From assembly GCF_004801305.1 (NCBI RefSeq), contig NZ_SSOD01000017.1, forward strand, positions 42,801 through 106,800: DNA of 64,000 nucleotides, written 5' to 3'. The notes beneath the pieces are model-generated. The model was not told the origin of the DNA. It saw only the letters and a list, made by a program, of their open reading frames with translations, and did no database searches. The translations under genes were made by a program, and so were the position numbers. Of the stretch, positions 8,244-18,615 are shown piece by piece (position 1 is the first letter of the stretch; each line of letters begins with the position of its first letter). The DNA comes from Pseudothauera rhizosphaerae. GTDB taxonomy: Bacteria; Pseudomonadota; Gammaproteobacteria; Burkholderiales; Rhodocyclaceae.

Positions 8244-9214
8244 CACAGCCCGCGGGCGGCCAGCCAGTCCAGATAGCGCGGCACGCCCTGTTCCACGGTC
8301 AGGAAGGGGCGGTCGTAGCCGGCGGCGCGCAGCGCGCCCATGTCGGCTTCGGTGAAGCTCTGGTAGCGGCCCTTGAGGTGGTCCGGGAAGGCGATGTAGT
8401 CGATGCCGCCCCTGGCCGGATCGTCGCCCTGGGCGCGGAACCACTTGATGGCGGCGTGGGCCATGTCGTTGAAGCTCTGGGCGTGCCCGGTGCCGACGTT
8501 GAAGATGCCGGAGACCAGGGGGTTGTCCAGCAGCCACAGGTTGACCGCCACCACGTCGTCCACGTGGATGAAGTCGCGCCGCTGCTCGCCGGGGCCGTAG
8601 CCGTCCGAGCCCTCGAACAGGCGCACTCGGCCGGATTCGCGCAACTGGCCGTTGAAGTGGAAGGCGACGCTGGCCATGCTGCCCTTGTGCTGTTCCCGCG
8701 GGCCGTACACGTTGAAGTAGCGCAGGCCGGCGACCTGCGTGGGCAGGCTGCCCAGTTGCGGGCGCAGGTGGCAGTCGAACAGGAACTTGGAGTAGGCGTA
8801 CATGTTGAGCGGGTGCTCGTGCTCGCGCGCCTCGCGGAACACCGGGCCCATGCCGTACACCGAGGCGGAGGAGGCGTAGATCAGCCGCGTGCGCTGCGCC
8901 GTACACCAGGCCAGCAGGGCCTTGGTGTATTCGTAGTTCACGCCCATGACGAAGCGCCCGTCCCACTCGGTGGTGGAGGAGCACGCGCCTTCGTGGAACA
9001 CCGCCTCCACCGGGCCGAAGGTCTCGCCGGCCCGGATGCGGGCGAGGAAGTCGTCCTTGTCCAGGTAGTCGGCGATGTCCGCGTCGGACAGGTTCAGGCA
9101 CTTGCGCCCGTCCGTGAGGTCGTCCACCACCAGGATGTTGCGGATGCCGCGGGCATTGAGCCCCTGCACGATGTTGCTGCCGATGAAGCCGGCGCCGCCG
9201 GTGACGATGATCAT
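8243..9214 (-). CDS. hldD: ADP-L-glycero-D-manno-heptose 6-epimerase (HldD/RfaD)
   Basis: A 323-residue short-chain dehydrogenase/reductase. [20 protein letters not shown] carries the NAD(P)-binding GxxGxx[10 protein letters not shown] and [10 protein letters not shown] hold the catalytic Ser and the YxxxK pair. [15 protein letters not shown] and [14 protein letters not shown] are HldD-specific blocks. It converts ADP-D-glycero-D-manno-heptose to the L-glycero form used by WaaC and WaaF. Length and sequence match the family. Its start overlaps the hldE1 stop by four bases and its stop overlaps the waaF start by one. Confidence 0.97.
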   Translation of the reverse strand: MIIVTGGAGFIGSNIVQGLNARGIRNILVVDDLTDGRKCLNLSDADIADYLDKDDFLARIRAGETFGPVEAVFHEGACSSTTEWDGRFVMGVNYEYTKALLAWCTAQRTRLIYASSASVYGMGPVFREAREHEHPLNMYAYSKFLFDCHLRPQLGSLPTQVAGLRYFNVYGPREQHKGSMASVAFHFNGQLRESGRVRLFEGSDGYGPGEQRRDFIHVDDVVAVNLWLLDNPLVSGIFNVGTGHAQSFNDMAHAAIKWFRAQGDDPARGGIDYIAFPDHLKGRYQSFTEADMGALRAAGYDRPFLTVEQGVPRYLDWLAARGL

Positions 9215-10170
9215 GCCTGTCCTCCGTGGGATTCGCTTGCTGCGCGCAGTTCTTCCATGCTGACCGTGGCGGTGCCGAGCTTGGCCACCACCACGCCGGC
9301 GGCGAGGTTGGCGAGCGCGGTGGCGTCCGCCAGCGCCAGCCCGCAGGCCAGCCCCGCGCCCAGCACCGCCACCACCGTGTCGCCCGCGCCGGTCACGTCG
9401 AACACGTCGCGGGCGCGGGTGGGCAGGTCCAGCGGCGCCTGGCCGCGCTGCAGCAGGGTCATGCCGCGCTCGGAGCGGGTCACCAGCAGGGCGTCGATGT
9501 CCAGCGCGTCGCGCAGGGCCTCGCCGCGGGCACGCAATGTGGCTTCGTCCGCACAGTGGCCGACGACCGCCTCGAACTCGGTCATGTTGGGGGTGAGCAT
9601 GGTGGCGCCACAGTAGCGGCCGAAGTCCGTGCCCTTGGGGTCCACCACCACCGGCACCCGCCGTTCGCGCGCCACGCGGATCAGGCTGCCCACCTGGGCC
9701 AGCGTGCCCTTGCCGTAGTCGGACAGCACCACCGCATCGCAGCCGGCCAGGGCGGCCTCGAAGGCCTGCTCGATGCCGGCGGATTCCAGCACCGCGAAGT
9801 TGTCCTCGAAGTCCAGCCGGATCAGTTGCTGGTGGCGGCTGATGATGCGCAGCTTGGTGATGGTGGGGTGCTGCGGCGCTTCCAGCAGCCGGCAGGCCAC
9901 GCCGCCCGCTTCCAGGCGCTCGCGCAGCAGGCGTCCCGCCTCGTCGCGCCCGACCAGCCCCACCAGTTCGGCCCTGCCGCCCAGGGAGGCGGCGTTGAGC
10001 GCCACGTTGCCGGCGCCCCCGGCGCGGAACTCGTCGTTCTCGACCCTGACCACCGGCACCGGCGCTTCCGGCGAGATGCGGTTGGTCGAGCCGTGCCAGT
10101 AGCGGTCCAGCATCACGTCGCCGACCACGAGCACGCGGCCGGCGGAAAAGTCGGGCAGGGGAGGCAGCAT
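9211..10170 (-). CDS. rfaE1: D-glycero-beta-D-manno-heptose-7-phosphate kinase (HldE N-domain/RfaE1)
   Basis: A PfkB/ribokinase-family kinase of 319 residues. Early it has [15 protein letters not shown] and [13 protein letters not shown], then [15 protein letters not shown], and near residue 255 [16 protein letters not shown] with the catalytic GAGD. It makes heptose-1,7-bisphosphate. Only the kinase half of the bifunctional E. coli HldE is present, as is common in betaproteobacteria, so the adenylyltransferase (rfaE2) must be elsewhere. The ATG at 10170 puts the protein start where family members begin; an upstream in-frame TTG at 10206 would add 12 residues with no family match. It is the first gene of the LPS operon. 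Confidence 0.94.
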   Translation of the reverse strand: MLPPLPDFSAGRVLVVGDVMLDRYWHGSTNRISPEAPVPVVRVENDEFRAGGAGNVALNAASLGGRAELVGLVGRDEAGRLLRERLEAGGVACRLLEAPQHPTITKLRIISRHQQLIRLDFEDNFAVLESAGIEQAFEAALAGCDAVVLSDYGKGTLAQVGSLIRVARERRVPVVVDPKGTDFGRYCGATMLTPNMTEFEAVVGHCADEATLRARGEALRDALDIDALLVTRSERGMTLLQRGQAPLDLPTRARDVFDVTGAGDTVVAVLGAGLACGLALADATALANLAAGVVVAKLGTATVSMEELRAASESHGGQA

Positions 10171-10253
10171 GAAGAACGCGGCAGCCTGTGGATGGAAAGT
10201 CGGCAATTATCCCACGAAGGCCGGGGAGCGAGCGCGTTTGTGACGGTTCGCCA

Positions 10254-10541
10254 TCACTGGCCGGGGGGACGGTTCTCGCGCTGATGCCAGATGCGCAGGA
10301 CGTGGAGCGCATCGTCCTGCAGCAGGTAGACGACGTGATACGGCGTGACCAGATCCCGCACGGCGTCGGGGTCGGGCGCCTGCGCGACGGGGCGCCCCAG
10401 GCGCGGATTCGCGCCGAGTCCGTTCATCCGGCGGATGAGATCGGCGGCAATGCGGGCTGCAGCGGTCGGGTTGTGCTCGGCGATGAAGGCACGCAGCCTC
10501 ACGAGGTCATCGATGGCTTCGCGCGTGTAGCGGATGCGCAT
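10254..10541 (-). CDS. RelE/ParE-family toxin
   Basis: A 95-residue basic protein starting [19 protein letters not shown], with NPRLGRPV in the middle and [20 protein letters not shown] near the end. This is the typical RelE/ParE fold pattern: basic N-terminal helices, then beta strands ending in an H-x-R-(E/Q) tail. It starts 9 bases after the antitoxin stop. ParE toxins poison gyrase and RelE toxins cut mRNA on the ribosome; the sequence does not decide which applies. The stop lies 83 bases upstream of the rfaE1 start on the same strand, so read-through into the LPS operon is possible. Confidence 0.85.
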   Translation of the reverse strand: MRIRYTREAIDDLVRLRAFIAEHNPTAAARIAADLIRRMNGLGANPRLGRPVAQAPDPDAVRDLVTPYHVVYLLQDDALHVLRIWHQRENRPPGQ

Positions 10542-10550
10542 TGCGCGGGC

Positions 10551-10811
10551 TCAGGGAGCAGGTTTTTCCGCCGCGGAACCCCAGCTTTCCAGCCAGGCGT
10601 GGACCTCGTCGCCCGCTACCGTGCGCCCGCTGCGCACCGAATCCAGCGCCGGCAAGGTTTCCAGCCAGCGTTCTTGCTCCTGCCCCTGGCGGGCAAGGAA
10701 ATCCTCGATGGCCTTGTTGATCAGCCAGTTCCGGCTGCGCTGCAGGCGGTGGGCGAGGTCGTCCAGCGGGGCTTCGAGCTCCTGCTTGAGGCGGATGCTG
10801 GTGGTGCTCAT
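10551..10811 (-). CDS. CopG/RHH-family antitoxin
   Basis: An 86-residue protein. The N-terminus STTSIRLKQELEAPLDDLAH is a ribbon-helix-helix DNA-binding segment, followed by RLQRSRNWLINKAIEDFLAR (second helix) and an acidic/tryptophan-containing tail that would wrap the toxin. It precedes the RelE/ParE toxin by 9 bases, the standard order. Just upstream, TGTAG occurs twice with a 10-base period (10834-10838 and 10844-10848), a spacing suited to RHH operators, so autoregulation is likely. Confidence 0.85.
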   Translation of the reverse strand: MSTTSIRLKQELEAPLDDLAHRLQRSRNWLINKAIEDFLARQGQEQERWLETLPALDSVRSGRTVAGDEVHAWLESWGSAAEKPAP

Positions 10812-10879
10812 GGCCGGGTACGTCCGAATACGATGTAGCACAGTGTAGTGCGCCGGGCACCGATTGCAAGCAGCGCCGT

Positions 10880-11431
10880 TCAGCGATTGAACCACTTCAG
10901 CACCACGCCCCAGCTTTCCACGTCCAGGCGGGTGGCGTGGCCGCAGGCGAAGTCCAGCCCCAGCCAGCGTTCGGCCGGCAGGCCGAGCAGATGGCCGGCG
11001 ATGGCGCGCAGCGGGCCGCCGTGGGCGACCACCACCACCGGGCGCTGCGGCGCGCTGGCGAGCAGGCCGTCCAGCCAGTGCAGCACGCGCGTGCTCATCT
11101 CCCGCGCGGATTCGCCGCCGGGGGCGCGGAAGCCGAGGGGGTCGTGGGCCCATTCGTCCAGCGCCGCGCCCAGGGTGGAGAAGAGTCGCCCTTCCCAGTC
11201 GCCGAAGTGGATCTCCTTCAGGCGCCCGTCCAGTTGGGGGCGGCCCAGTTCCTCCGCCAGCAGGCGGGCGCGGGCAAGGGGGCTGGCGTGCAGCTCGTAG
11301 GCGGCCGGCAGCAGCGGGCGCAGGCGGGCGGCGGTCTCCGCGGGCGGCTCGGCCAGGCCCACGTCACGCTGGCCGTAGCAGGTGCCGGGCGGCACGTCCG
11401 GCCGCGGATGGCGGATCAGGTGAAGTTCCAT
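10880..11431 (-). CDS. cobC: Alpha-ribazole-5'-phosphate phosphatase, histidine phosphatase family (CobC)
   Basis: A 183-residue histidine phosphatase. [20 protein letters not shown] carries the phospho-accepting His8 in RHP, a variant of [14 protein letters not shown] and [13 protein letters not shown] (second catalytic His) follow. It removes phosphate from alpha-ribazole-5'-phosphate or adenosylcobalamin-5'-phosphate at the end of nucleotide-loop assembly. It overlaps cobS by 16 bases, which supports the cobalamin role over a glycolytic mutase. The start is the only ATG before the conserved LIRH strand. Confidence 0.88.
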   Translation of the reverse strand: MELHLIRHPRPDVPPGTCYGQRDVGLAEPPAETAARLRPLLPAAYELHASPLARARLLAEELGRPQLDGRLKEIHFGDWEGRLFSTLGAALDEWAHDPLGFRAPGGESAREMSTRVLHWLDGLLASAPQRPVVVVAHGGPLRAIAGHLLGLPAERWLGLDFACGHATRLDVESWGVVLKWFNR

Positions 11432-12186
11432 GCGACGAGAATGCCGAGGTAACACGCCAGTTCCGTGCCCTGCTGGGCCGCGCCGAGCAGGTCGCCGGTG
11501 TAGCCGCCCAGGCGGCGCAGGAAGATGCGTGCCGCCCACAGGGTGACCACGGCTACCGCGGCGAGGGCGGTGAGCGCCTCGGGCGGCGCGAGCAGGGTGA
11601 GCGGGACGAGGCCGAAGAATGCGGCGGCGGCCAGTTCCGCCGGGCGTAGGGCGTGGGCCAGCGGCTTCGATTTCGAACTGGCGTCGTCGCGCGCGTAGGG
11701 CAGCCAGTGGATCAGGCTGGTGGCGGCCAGCCGCGACAGCGGATGCGCCGCCAGCAGCGCGGCCGCGGCGACCTGCGGGCCGTGGGCCGCCAGCTCCACC
11801 AGCGCGGCGGCCTTGGCGAGCAGCATCAGCACCATGCCCACGGTGCCGTAGCTGCCGTTGCGCGAGTCCTTCATGATGGCCAGCACCTGCGCCTTGTCCC
11901 GGCCGCCGCCTAGCCCGTCGCAGGCGTCCGCCCAGCCGTCCTCGTGGAAGGCGCCCGTGAGCCGGATGGTGACCGCCATGGACAGGATCGCCGCCAGCGA
12001 CACCGGCAGCACCAGCGCGAACGCGAGGAAGGCCCCCGCCCCCACTCCGCCCACCACCCAGCCCACCAGCGGGAAGTAGCGCGCGGCGTTGTTCAGGCGC
12101 TCCGGCGACCAGGGCACCCAGGCCGGCACCGGGATGCGGGTGAAGTAGCCCAGCGCGGTGAAGAAGAGTTCGAGCTGGTAGCGCAT
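11416..12186 (-). CDS. cobS: Adenosylcobinamide-GDP ribazoletransferase (cobalamin synthase, CobS)
   Basis: A 256-residue polytopic membrane protein. The N-terminus has [14 protein letters not shown], the family signature. [18 protein letters not shown] near residue 78 is the acidic metal/substrate site, and [16 protein letters not shown] near 105 is the second conserved block. Hydrophobic helices fill the rest. CobS joins adenosylcobinamide-GDP to alpha-ribazole(-phosphate). It starts 7 bases after the vapC stop, so it may be co-transcribed with the toxin-antitoxin pair, and it overlaps cobC by 16 bases. Confidence 0.96.
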   Translation of the reverse strand: MRYQLELFFTALGYFTRIPVPAWVPWSPERLNNAARYFPLVGWVVGGVGAGAFLAFALVLPVSLAAILSMAVTIRLTGAFHEDGWADACDGLGGGRDKAQVLAIMKDSRNGSYGTVGMVLMLLAKAAALVELAAHGPQVAAAALLAAHPLSRLAATSLIHWLPYARDDASSKSKPLAHALRPAELAAAAFFGLVPLTLLAPPEALTALAAVAVVTLWAARIFLRRLGGYTGDLLGAAQQGTELACYLGILVAWNFT

Positions 12187-12193
12187 GGCCGGG

Positions 12194-12592
12194 TCAGGCC
12201 CAGTTCTCCAGGCGCAAGCCCGCCACGCGTTCGAACTCGGCGAGATTGTTGGTGACCAGGATCAGGCCGTGCGAGCGGGCATGTGCCGCGATCATCATGT
12301 CGTAGGGGCCGATGGGCTGGCCCCGGGCGAGCAGTTCGGCGCGGATCTGCCCGAAGTGGAAGGCCGCGGCTGCGTCGAAATCCAGCACGTCCAGGCGGGC
12401 GATGAAGCTTTCGAGCACTTCCATGTTCTCCCGCGGGCGGGAAGAGCGTTCCGCACCGAAGGCCAGTTCGGCCAAGGTGACCGTGGAGATGGCGAACTGG
12501 CCCTCATGCTGCCCGAAACACTCCCTGACCTGCTGCGGGCGGTTGCGCATCGTGTAGATCACGATGTTGGTGTCGAGCAGATACTTCAGCAC
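12194..12592 (-). CDS. vapC: VapC-type PIN-domain toxin
   Basis: A 132-residue PIN ribonuclease beginning at a [22 protein letters not shown], with the first acidic residue in LDTN. Further conserved acids appear in [34 protein letters not shown] and [12 protein letters not shown]. These form the Mg-dependent active site that cuts tRNA or rRNA in characterised VapCs. The GTG follows the vapB stop by two bases, so the toxin is translationally coupled to its antitoxin. It lies between cobT and cobS on the same strand. Confidence 0.93.
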   Translation of the reverse strand: MLKYLLDTNIVIYTMRNRPQQVRECFGQHEGQFAISTVTLAELAFGAERSSRPRENMEVLESFIARLDVLDFDAAAAFHFGQIRAELLARGQPIGPYDMMIAAHARSHGLILVTNNLAEFERVAGLRLENWA

Positions 12593-12594
12593 GC

Positions 12595-12831
12595 CTACAG
12601 CCCTTCCCGCACCTGGTCTTCGGGCTGATCCCGCGTCTCCATGAAGTCCGCGCTGACGGTCGGTCCGTCGAACCAGGCGTCCCAGCTCTCGCCGGCCGGC
12701 GTGATGATACGGGTGTGGCCGACGGCGATCACGCTCACTTTCTTGACCGTTTCGGGGAGTTCGCACGCCTTCGGCAGGCGTACCGCCTGTGTCTTGTTGC
12801 TGCGAAAGAGGGTCGTTTGCGTGGTGCCCAT
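12595..12831 (-). CDS. vapB: VapB-type antitoxin (AbrB/MazE fold)
   Basis: A 78-residue protein with the swapped-hairpin AbrB DNA-binding start TTLFRSNKTQAVRLPKACEL and the typical VSVIAVGHTRIITPAGESWD strand-turn. The acidic tail, including FMETRDQPEDQ, would block the VapC active site. The ATG at 12831 is chosen because the protein then starts just before the conserved domain; the frame is also open further upstream. It is preceded by an AT-rich palindrome at 12857-12877 that could be its operator. Confidence 0.92.
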   Translation of the reverse strand: MGTTQTTLFRSNKTQAVRLPKACELPETVKKVSVIAVGHTRIITPAGESWDAWFDGPTVSADFMETRDQPEDQVREGL

Positions 12832-12856
12832 GGTGTCTCCAGTCCGTCGGGGGTTT

Positions 12857-12877
12857 GAATATAGTTGAAGTATATCC
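12857..12877 (-). promoter_or_regulatory. AT-rich inverted repeat upstream of vapB
   Basis: GAATATA at 12857-12863 and TATATCC at 12871-12877 form an imperfect inverted repeat with a 7-base spacer, 26 bases upstream of the vapB start, in otherwise GC-rich DNA. Position and symmetry fit a VapBC autoregulatory operator that overlaps a -10-like TATACT/TATATT. This is inferred; no experimental motif is known for this pair. Confidence 0.5.
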
Positions 12878-12891
12878 AAGCTGCTGGGCAA

Positions 12892-13929
12892 TCAGCAGCC
12901 CTTGTCGCTCACGCCGGCCGACTCGAAGCTCGCCATCTCATTGAGGAAGTTCACCGCCGCCTGCACCAGCGGCCAGGCCAGCGCGGCGCCGGTGCCTTCG
13001 CCCAGGCGCAGGTCCAGGTCCATCAGCGGGTCGGCGCCCAGGTGGGCGAGCTGCACCCGGTGGCCGGCCTCCTGGGAGCGGTGGGCGAACACGCAGTAGG
13101 GCAGCACGGCCGGGGCGATGGCGTGGGCCGCGAGCAGGGCGGCGGTGACGATGAAGCCGTCGATCAAGAGCAGCATGCGCCGTTCGGCCGCGCCCAGCAT
13201 GGCGCCGGCCATCATCGCGATCTCGAAGCCGCCGTATTCGGCCAGCACCGCGAGGGGGCCGGCGGGACGGCCGCCGCGGGCCAGGGCCTGTTCCAGCAGG
13301 GCGCGCTTGCGTGCCAGGCCGGCATCGTCCAGCCCGGTGCCGCGGCCGGTGACGGTGGCCAGGCTCTCGCCGGTCAGGCAGTGGGTGATCAGGGAGGCGG
13401 AAGCCGTGTTGCCGATGCCCATCTCGCCGAAACCCACGCAGTTGCAGCCGTTGGCGGCCAGCGCATGGGCCAGTTCGCGTCCGCGGGCGAGCGCCGCCTG
13501 CACGGTTTCCGCGTCCATGGCCGGCCGTTCCAGATAGTTCGCCGTGCCCGGGCCGAGCCTGGCGGCGATGAGGCCGGGGCGGCGGCCGAAATCGTGGTTC
13601 ACGCCGGCATCCACCACCGTGAGGTCCAGTTCCATCTGGCGGCAGAACACGTTGATCGCGGCCCCGCCGGCGAGGAAGTTCTCCACCATCTGCCAGGTCA
13701 CGTCCTGCGGGAAGGCGGACACGCCCGCGCGCGCGGCGCCGTGGTCGCCGGCGAACACCATGACGTGGGGCTGGCGCAGTTCAGGCGCGTCCGTGCCCTG
13801 CACGAGGCCGATCTGCAACGCGAGCGCTTCCAGCCGGCCCAGCGCCCCGGGCGGCTTGGTCTTCTGGTCGATGCGTTGCTGCAGCCGGGGGGCGAGCGAC
13901 TGGTCGGGTACGGAGATGCGGAAGTCCAT
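12892..13929 (-). CDS. cobT: Nicotinate-nucleotide:DMB phosphoribosyltransferase (CobT)
   Basis: A 345-residue protein. [20 protein letters not shown] near the N-terminus, [19 protein letters not shown] near 75, [14 protein letters not shown] near 175 and the C-terminal [19 protein letters not shown] (with the catalytic Glu) are diagnostic. CobT activates 5,6-dimethylbenzimidazole to alpha-ribazole-5'-phosphate. This fits bluB (DMB synthesis) at 22186 on the other strand. cobU lies 58 bases upstream; vapBC follows. The ATG at 13929 matches the family start. Confidence 0.96.
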   Translation of the reverse strand: MDFRISVPDQSLAPRLQQRIDQKTKPPGALGRLEALALQIGLVQGTDAPELRQPHVMVFAGDHGAARAGVSAFPQDVTWQMVENFLAGGAAINVFCRQMELDLTVVDAGVNHDFGRRPGLIAARLGPGTANYLERPAMDAETVQAALARGRELAHALAANGCNCVGFGEMGIGNTASASLITHCLTGESLATVTGRGTGLDDAGLARKRALLEQALARGGRPAGPLAVLAEYGGFEIAMMAGAMLGAAERRMLLLIDGFIVTAALLAAHAIAPAVLPYCVFAHRSQEAGHRVQLAHLGADPLMDLDLRLGEGTGAALAWPLVQAAVNFLNEMASFESAGVSDKGC

Positions 13930-13987
13930 GGCAGGCGGGGTTTCGTGGTGGCGGTCGAGGGCGGCAAGGGTAGCACGGCGGCGCCGG

Positions 13988-14551
13988 CTACCCGTTGCGG
14001 GCCGGGGCACCCTTCAGCGTGAGCGGCAGGCCGGCGGCGACGAAGGTCACGGTGTCGGCCAACCGGGCGAGCTGCTGGTTGAGGCGGCCGGCCTCGTCGC
14101 GGAACAGCCGTCCCAGCGGGTGCTCCGGCACCAGTCCGAGGCCGACCTCGTTGGCGACCAGCAGGATGGTGCCGGGCAGTTGCGGCAGCGTGGCGAGCAG
14201 GGCTTCGCGTTCGGACTTGAGGCGCGGCAGCGCATCCGCCTCGGCGCCGGGCGGCAGGTCTTCAGCGCCGGCCAGCAGGTTGGTGAGCCACAGGGTCAGG
14301 CAGTCGACGATCAGGCAGCGTTCCGCCGCCGCCTCGCGGGCGAGCGTGGCGGCCAGCGCGTGGGGGGCCTCCACGGTGCGCCAGGCGGCAGGGCGGTCGG
14401 CCTGGTGGCGGCGGATGCGCGCGGCCATTTCCTCGTCCAGCGCCTCGGCGGTGGCGATCACGGTGACGGCGGCGGCGGACGCCAGCGCGCGGGTTTCGGC
14501 GTGGCGGCTCTTGCCGGAGCGGGCGCCGCCGAGGATCAGTTCGATGGTCAT
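13988..14551 (-). CDS. cobU: Adenosylcobinamide kinase / phosphate guanylyltransferase (CobU)
   Basis: A 187-residue protein. [20 protein letters not shown] is the P-loop, [13 protein letters not shown] the substrate-binding helix, [14 protein letters not shown] the Walker B region and [20 protein letters not shown] the conserved C-terminal block. CobU phosphorylates adenosylcobinamide and transfers GMP, supplying CobS with adenosylcobinamide-GDP. It is first in the minus-strand cob cluster and divergent from the riboswitch/btuB operon, with about 90 bases between its start and the aptamer. Confidence 0.96.
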   Translation of the reverse strand: MTIELILGGARSGKSRHAETRALASAAAVTVIATAEALDEEMAARIRRHQADRPAAWRTVEAPHALAATLAREAAAERCLIVDCLTLWLTNLLAGAEDLPPGAEADALPRLKSEREALLATLPQLPGTILLVANEVGLGLVPEHPLGRLFRDEAGRLNQQLARLADTVTFVAAGLPLTLKGAPARNG

Positions 14552-14643
14552 GGAGATGTTCGGGCGGATGGCTCTGGCGCAGCACAAGGGGGCGCGGAAA
14601 CGGTATTATCCGCCCCGCACCCGTTACAGGGTGCAACGCGTTT

Positions 14644-14860
14644 CAGGTGCCCGCCGGCCGTCCACGCCGCGGGTTAAACGGGAAACAGGTGCGTGACGGC
14701 GGGTGGGCTACCCGCGCCGCAATGCCTGTGCTGCCCCCGCAACGGTAAGCGAGCGCAAGGCGCATCAGCGAAGCCACTGGGCCGAACGGCCCGGGAAGGC
14801 GATGCGCCCCGGTCCGGTACGGTTCGTACCGGCACGGCTCGCGAGCCCGGATACCGGCCT
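14644..14860 (+). ncRNA. Cobalamin (B12) riboswitch
   Basis: The leader of btuB contains the conserved B12-box core AAGCCACTGG at about 14773, followed by CGGGAAGGCGATGCG. The 3' closing segment GAGCCCGGATACCGGCC at about 14844-14859 resembles the canonical GAG(T/C)CxGGAGACCxGCC. The 5' arm CAGGTGCCCGCCGGCC pairs with it as the likely P1. Between lie GGGAAACAGGTG and GCTGCCCCCGCAACGGTAA, also typical of the class. About 140 bases separate the aptamer from the btuB ATG and would hold the expression platform. High adenosylcobalamin is expected to reduce expression of the B12 uptake and synthesis operon. The ends are approximate. Confidence 0.93.
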
Positions 14861-15000
14861 CGAACGCACTGGCGGATGTGCCGCGGGGTGGCGGCGACGG
14901 GCGCGTTCCCTCCTGCTCCTCGTTTCCCCGGCGTGCGCATCGTTTCGACGACTGTCGCGGCGTGCGGGGACGCCTGTCGCGGCACAGGGAGCAAATCATA

Positions 15001-16812
15001 ATGACAATCCGCTATTCAGCGGCCGCGCTGGCAGTGGCTGCCGTGTTTCCTCATGCCGTCCTTGCCCAGGCGGACGACGAGTCCGTGGGTGCAACCATGG
15101 TGGTCACCGCCGCGCGCATGCAGCAGCGCGCCGAGGAGGTGCTGGCCAGCACCGAAGTGATCGAGCGCGAGGCCATCGAGCGTGCCGGCCATTCGACGCT
15201 GATCGACGTGCTGCGCACGATTCCCGGGGTGCGGGTGGCGAGCAACGGCGGGCCCGGTTCGAACAGCAGCCTCTTCATCCGCGGCACCGAATCCCGCCAC
15301 GTGCTGCTGATGATAGACGGCCTGCGCGTCGGCTCGGCGACCAGCGGTCAGCCCACGCTGGAAGCGATTCCGCTGGCGATGATCGAGCGCATCGAGGTCC
15401 TGCGCGGCCCGGCCAGCGCGCTGTATGGCTCGGAAGCGATCGGCGGCGTGATCCAGATCTTCACCCGCAAGGGCGCGAAAGGTTTCCGCCCGTCCGTGTT
15501 CGCCGGCTACGGCAGCGACGACACGCGGCAGATCAATGCCTCCGTCGCGGGCGGGGCCGAGCGCCTGCGCTACAGCCTCACCCTGGGCGAGGACCGCACG
15601 CGCGGCTTCGACGCCCGCACCGACGAGGTCACCCACGATCCCGACCGGGACGGCTTCCGCAACGCCTTCGCCAGCGCCAACCTGTCCCTGGGCCTGCGCG
15701 AGCGCGACGAGATCGGCCTCAACCTGTACGGCTCCAAGGGGCGCAACTGGTTCGACGCCAACCTGACCTACGATTCCCATCTCGACAAGCGCCTGGATTC
15801 CGTCGGCCTGTACGCCATCAACCAGCTCGCGCAAGGCTGGCGGAGCACGCTGCGGGTCGGCCGCTCGCGGGACCGGCTGGACAACCGCAGCACCGTGGGG
15901 GAGCCCTCCCAGTTCCACACGCGGCAGAACCAGTTCTCCTGGCAGCACGACATCGACCTGCCCGTGGGCACGCTGCTGGCGGCCTTCGACTACGTGAAGA
16001 CGCACGTGGACGGCACCACCGCCTACGTGGAGGACGAGCGCACGGTCAAGGCCTGGCTGCTGGGCTGGTCCGCGAAGTTCGACGCCCACAGCGTGCAGGT
16101 GAACGTGCGCCGGGACGACAACTCCCAGTTCGGCGGCAAAACGACCGGCCTCTTCGCCTACGGCTACCAGATCGATCCGCAGTGGAGCGTGCGCGGCAGC
16201 ATCGCCACCGCCTTCAACGCGCCCACGTTCAACCAGCTCTACTACCCGGATACGGGCTTCGGCGGCGGCAACCCGGACCTGGAACCGGAACGGGCGCTCA
16301 ATCGCGAGGTGGGTCTGCGTTGGGACGACGGCATGCACAGCGTCGAGGCCACGTACTACGACAACAAGGTGCGCGACCTGATCAGCGGCTGGCCGCCGGC
16401 CAACGTGGATGAAGCCCGCCTGAAGGGCCTGGAACTGGCCTACCGCGTGGATATCGGCAAGCTCGCCGTGCAGGTCGGCGCGGACTGGCTGGATGCGCGC
16501 GACGAGGCGACCGACAAGCGCCTGGTACGCCGTGCCGGCAAGGCGGCCTTCCTGCGGGTGGACCACAGCATCGGCGCCTGGTCCTACGGCGTGGACGTGA
16601 ACGGCCAGGGCCACCGCTACGAGAATGCCACCAACACGCAGCGCATGGGCGGCTACGGTCTGGTCGATGCCTATGTACACTACCGCCTGGCTCATGACTG
16701 GCGCGTGGAAATGCGGGCGAACAACATCCTCGACAAGAAGTACGAACTGGCGCGCAACTACGCCACCGCGGGCGCCAGCTACTTCGTCGGCGTGCGCTAC
16801 GCGCCGCACTGA
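15001..16812 (+). CDS. btuB: TonB-dependent vitamin B12 receptor (BtuB)
   Basis: A 603-residue outer-membrane receptor. Residues 1-22 form a signal peptide ending AVLA. A TonB-box-like ATMVVTA follows near residue 31, then the plug domain (STLIDVLRTIPGVRV, SSLFIRGTESRHVLLMIDG, IERIEVLRGPASALYGSEAI). The beta-barrel fills the rest, with NPDLEPERALNREVGLRW near 425. The length matches E. coli BtuB (614). The ATG at 15001 is chosen because it starts the signal peptide and lies beyond the riboswitch; the frame is open further upstream but runs through the aptamer. It is first gene of the B12 operon. Confidence 0.95.
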   Translation: MTIRYSAAALAVAAVFPHAVLAQADDESVGATMVVTAARMQQRAEEVLASTEVIEREAIERAGHSTLIDVLRTIPGVRVASNGGPGSNSSLFIRGTESRHVLLMIDGLRVGSATSGQPTLEAIPLAMIERIEVLRGPASALYGSEAIGGVIQIFTRKGAKGFRPSVFAGYGSDDTRQINASVAGGAERLRYSLTLGEDRTRGFDARTDEVTHDPDRDGFRNAFASANLSLGLRERDEIGLNLYGSKGRNWFDANLTYDSHLDKRLDSVGLYAINQLAQGWRSTLRVGRSRDRLDNRSTVGEPSQFHTRQNQFSWQHDIDLPVGTLLAAFDYVKTHVDGTTAYVEDERTVKAWLLGWSAKFDAHSVQVNVRRDDNSQFGGKTTGLFAYGYQIDPQWSVRGSIATAFNAPTFNQLYYPDTGFGGGNPDLEPERALNREVGLRWDDGMHSVEATYYDNKVRDLISGWPPANVDEARLKGLELAYRVDIGKLAVQVGADWLDARDEATDKRLVRRAGKAAFLRVDHSIGAWSYGVDVNGQGHRYENATNTQRMGGYGLVDAYVHYRLAHDWRVEMRANNILDKKYELARNYATAGASYFVGVRYAPH

Positions 16813-16817
16813 CCGCC

Positions 16818-17833
16818 ATGAGCACCGCCCGCGCCCAGCTTGCCCACGTTTCCCTGTCCGCCGGGCGGCGGCGGGCGTGGGCGGTGATCGCCGGGCTGGC
16901 ACTGGCCGGCGCGCTGGCACTGGTGTGGGCGCTGGCGGCGGGCGAGCTGGACATCCCCGCGCGCAGTGTGCTCGGCGCGCTGTTCGGCGGCGAGCAGGGC
17001 ATGGCGGCGGACGTGGTGCGCCACCTGCGCCTGCCGCGGGCGGTGGCGGTGTACGCGTGCGGCGGGCTGCTGGCCATGGCCGGCGCGCTGATGCAGGTGC
17101 TGCTGCGCAATCCGCTCGCGGACCCCTACGTGCTCGGCGTGTCCGGCGGCGCGGCGGTGGGCGCGCTGCTCGCCATGCTGCTGGGCCTCGCGCCCATGCT
17201 GGTCGATGGGGCCGCCTTCGCCGGGGCGCTCGCCGCCATGCTGCTGGTGTTCGGTCTCGCCCACGGCGACGGTTCCTGGACGCAGACGCGGCTGCTCCTC
17301 ACCGGCGTCATCGTCGCCGCCGGCTGCGGCGCGGCGATCACGCTGATGCTGGCCCTCGCCCCCGATGCCCGCGTGCATTCCATGCTGTTCTGGCTGATGG
17401 GCGATGCTTCCGGCGCCACCCGGCCGTGGCCGGCGCTGGTGGTGATGGTGGCGGGGCTCGCCGCGGCGCTGCCCTGCGCGCGCGAACTCAACCTGCTGGC
17501 CCGCGGTGAACTGGCCGCCCAGGCGCTGGGCGTGCAGGTGCGGCGGCTGCGCTACCTGCTCTACGTGCTGGCCTCGCTGCTCACCGCGGTGGCCGTGACC
17601 CTGGTCGGTTCGGTCGGCTTCGTCGGCCTGGTGGTGCCGCACCTGGTGCGCTTCGTCATCGGCAACGACCAGCGCCTGCTGCTGCCCGCCGTCGCGCTGG
17701 CCGGCGGCGCGCTGCTGACGCTGGCCGACACCGCCGCGCGCACCGTGATCGCGCCGCTGCAACTGCCGGTGGGCGTGCTCACCGCGCTGATCGGTGTGCC
17801 GGTCTTCCTCTTCCTGCTGGCGAGGCACCAGCG

Positions 17834-17837
<4 letters not shown>
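16818..17837 (+). CDS. btuC: Vitamin B12 ABC transporter permease (BtuC, FecCD family)
   Basis: A 339-residue polytopic inner-membrane protein of the FecCD family. HLRLPRAVAVYACGGLLAMAGALMQ and NPLADPYVLGVSGGAAVGALL are the diagnostic blocks near residues 75-115. VGSVGFVGLVVPHLVRFVIG near 255 is the cytoplasmic coupling helix that contacts BtuD. About ten hydrophobic helices are visible. The gene starts 5 bases after the btuB stop and ends in an ATGA overlap with btuD. B12 is the most likely substrate because of the riboswitch and neighbours. Confidence 0.93.
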
Positions 17838-18610
<773 letters not shown>

Positions 18611-18615
18611 AAGCC

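Noticed and set aside
10880..11431. Glycolytic phosphoglycerate mutase for the histidine phosphatase
   Set aside because: The overlap with cobS and the position within the cob cluster, plus a short 183-residue length, favour the CobC role.
14703..15000. Upstream extension of btuB through the riboswitch
   Set aside because: The frame is open from 14878 and beyond, but it would translate leader sequence. The ATG at 15001 begins a good signal peptide.
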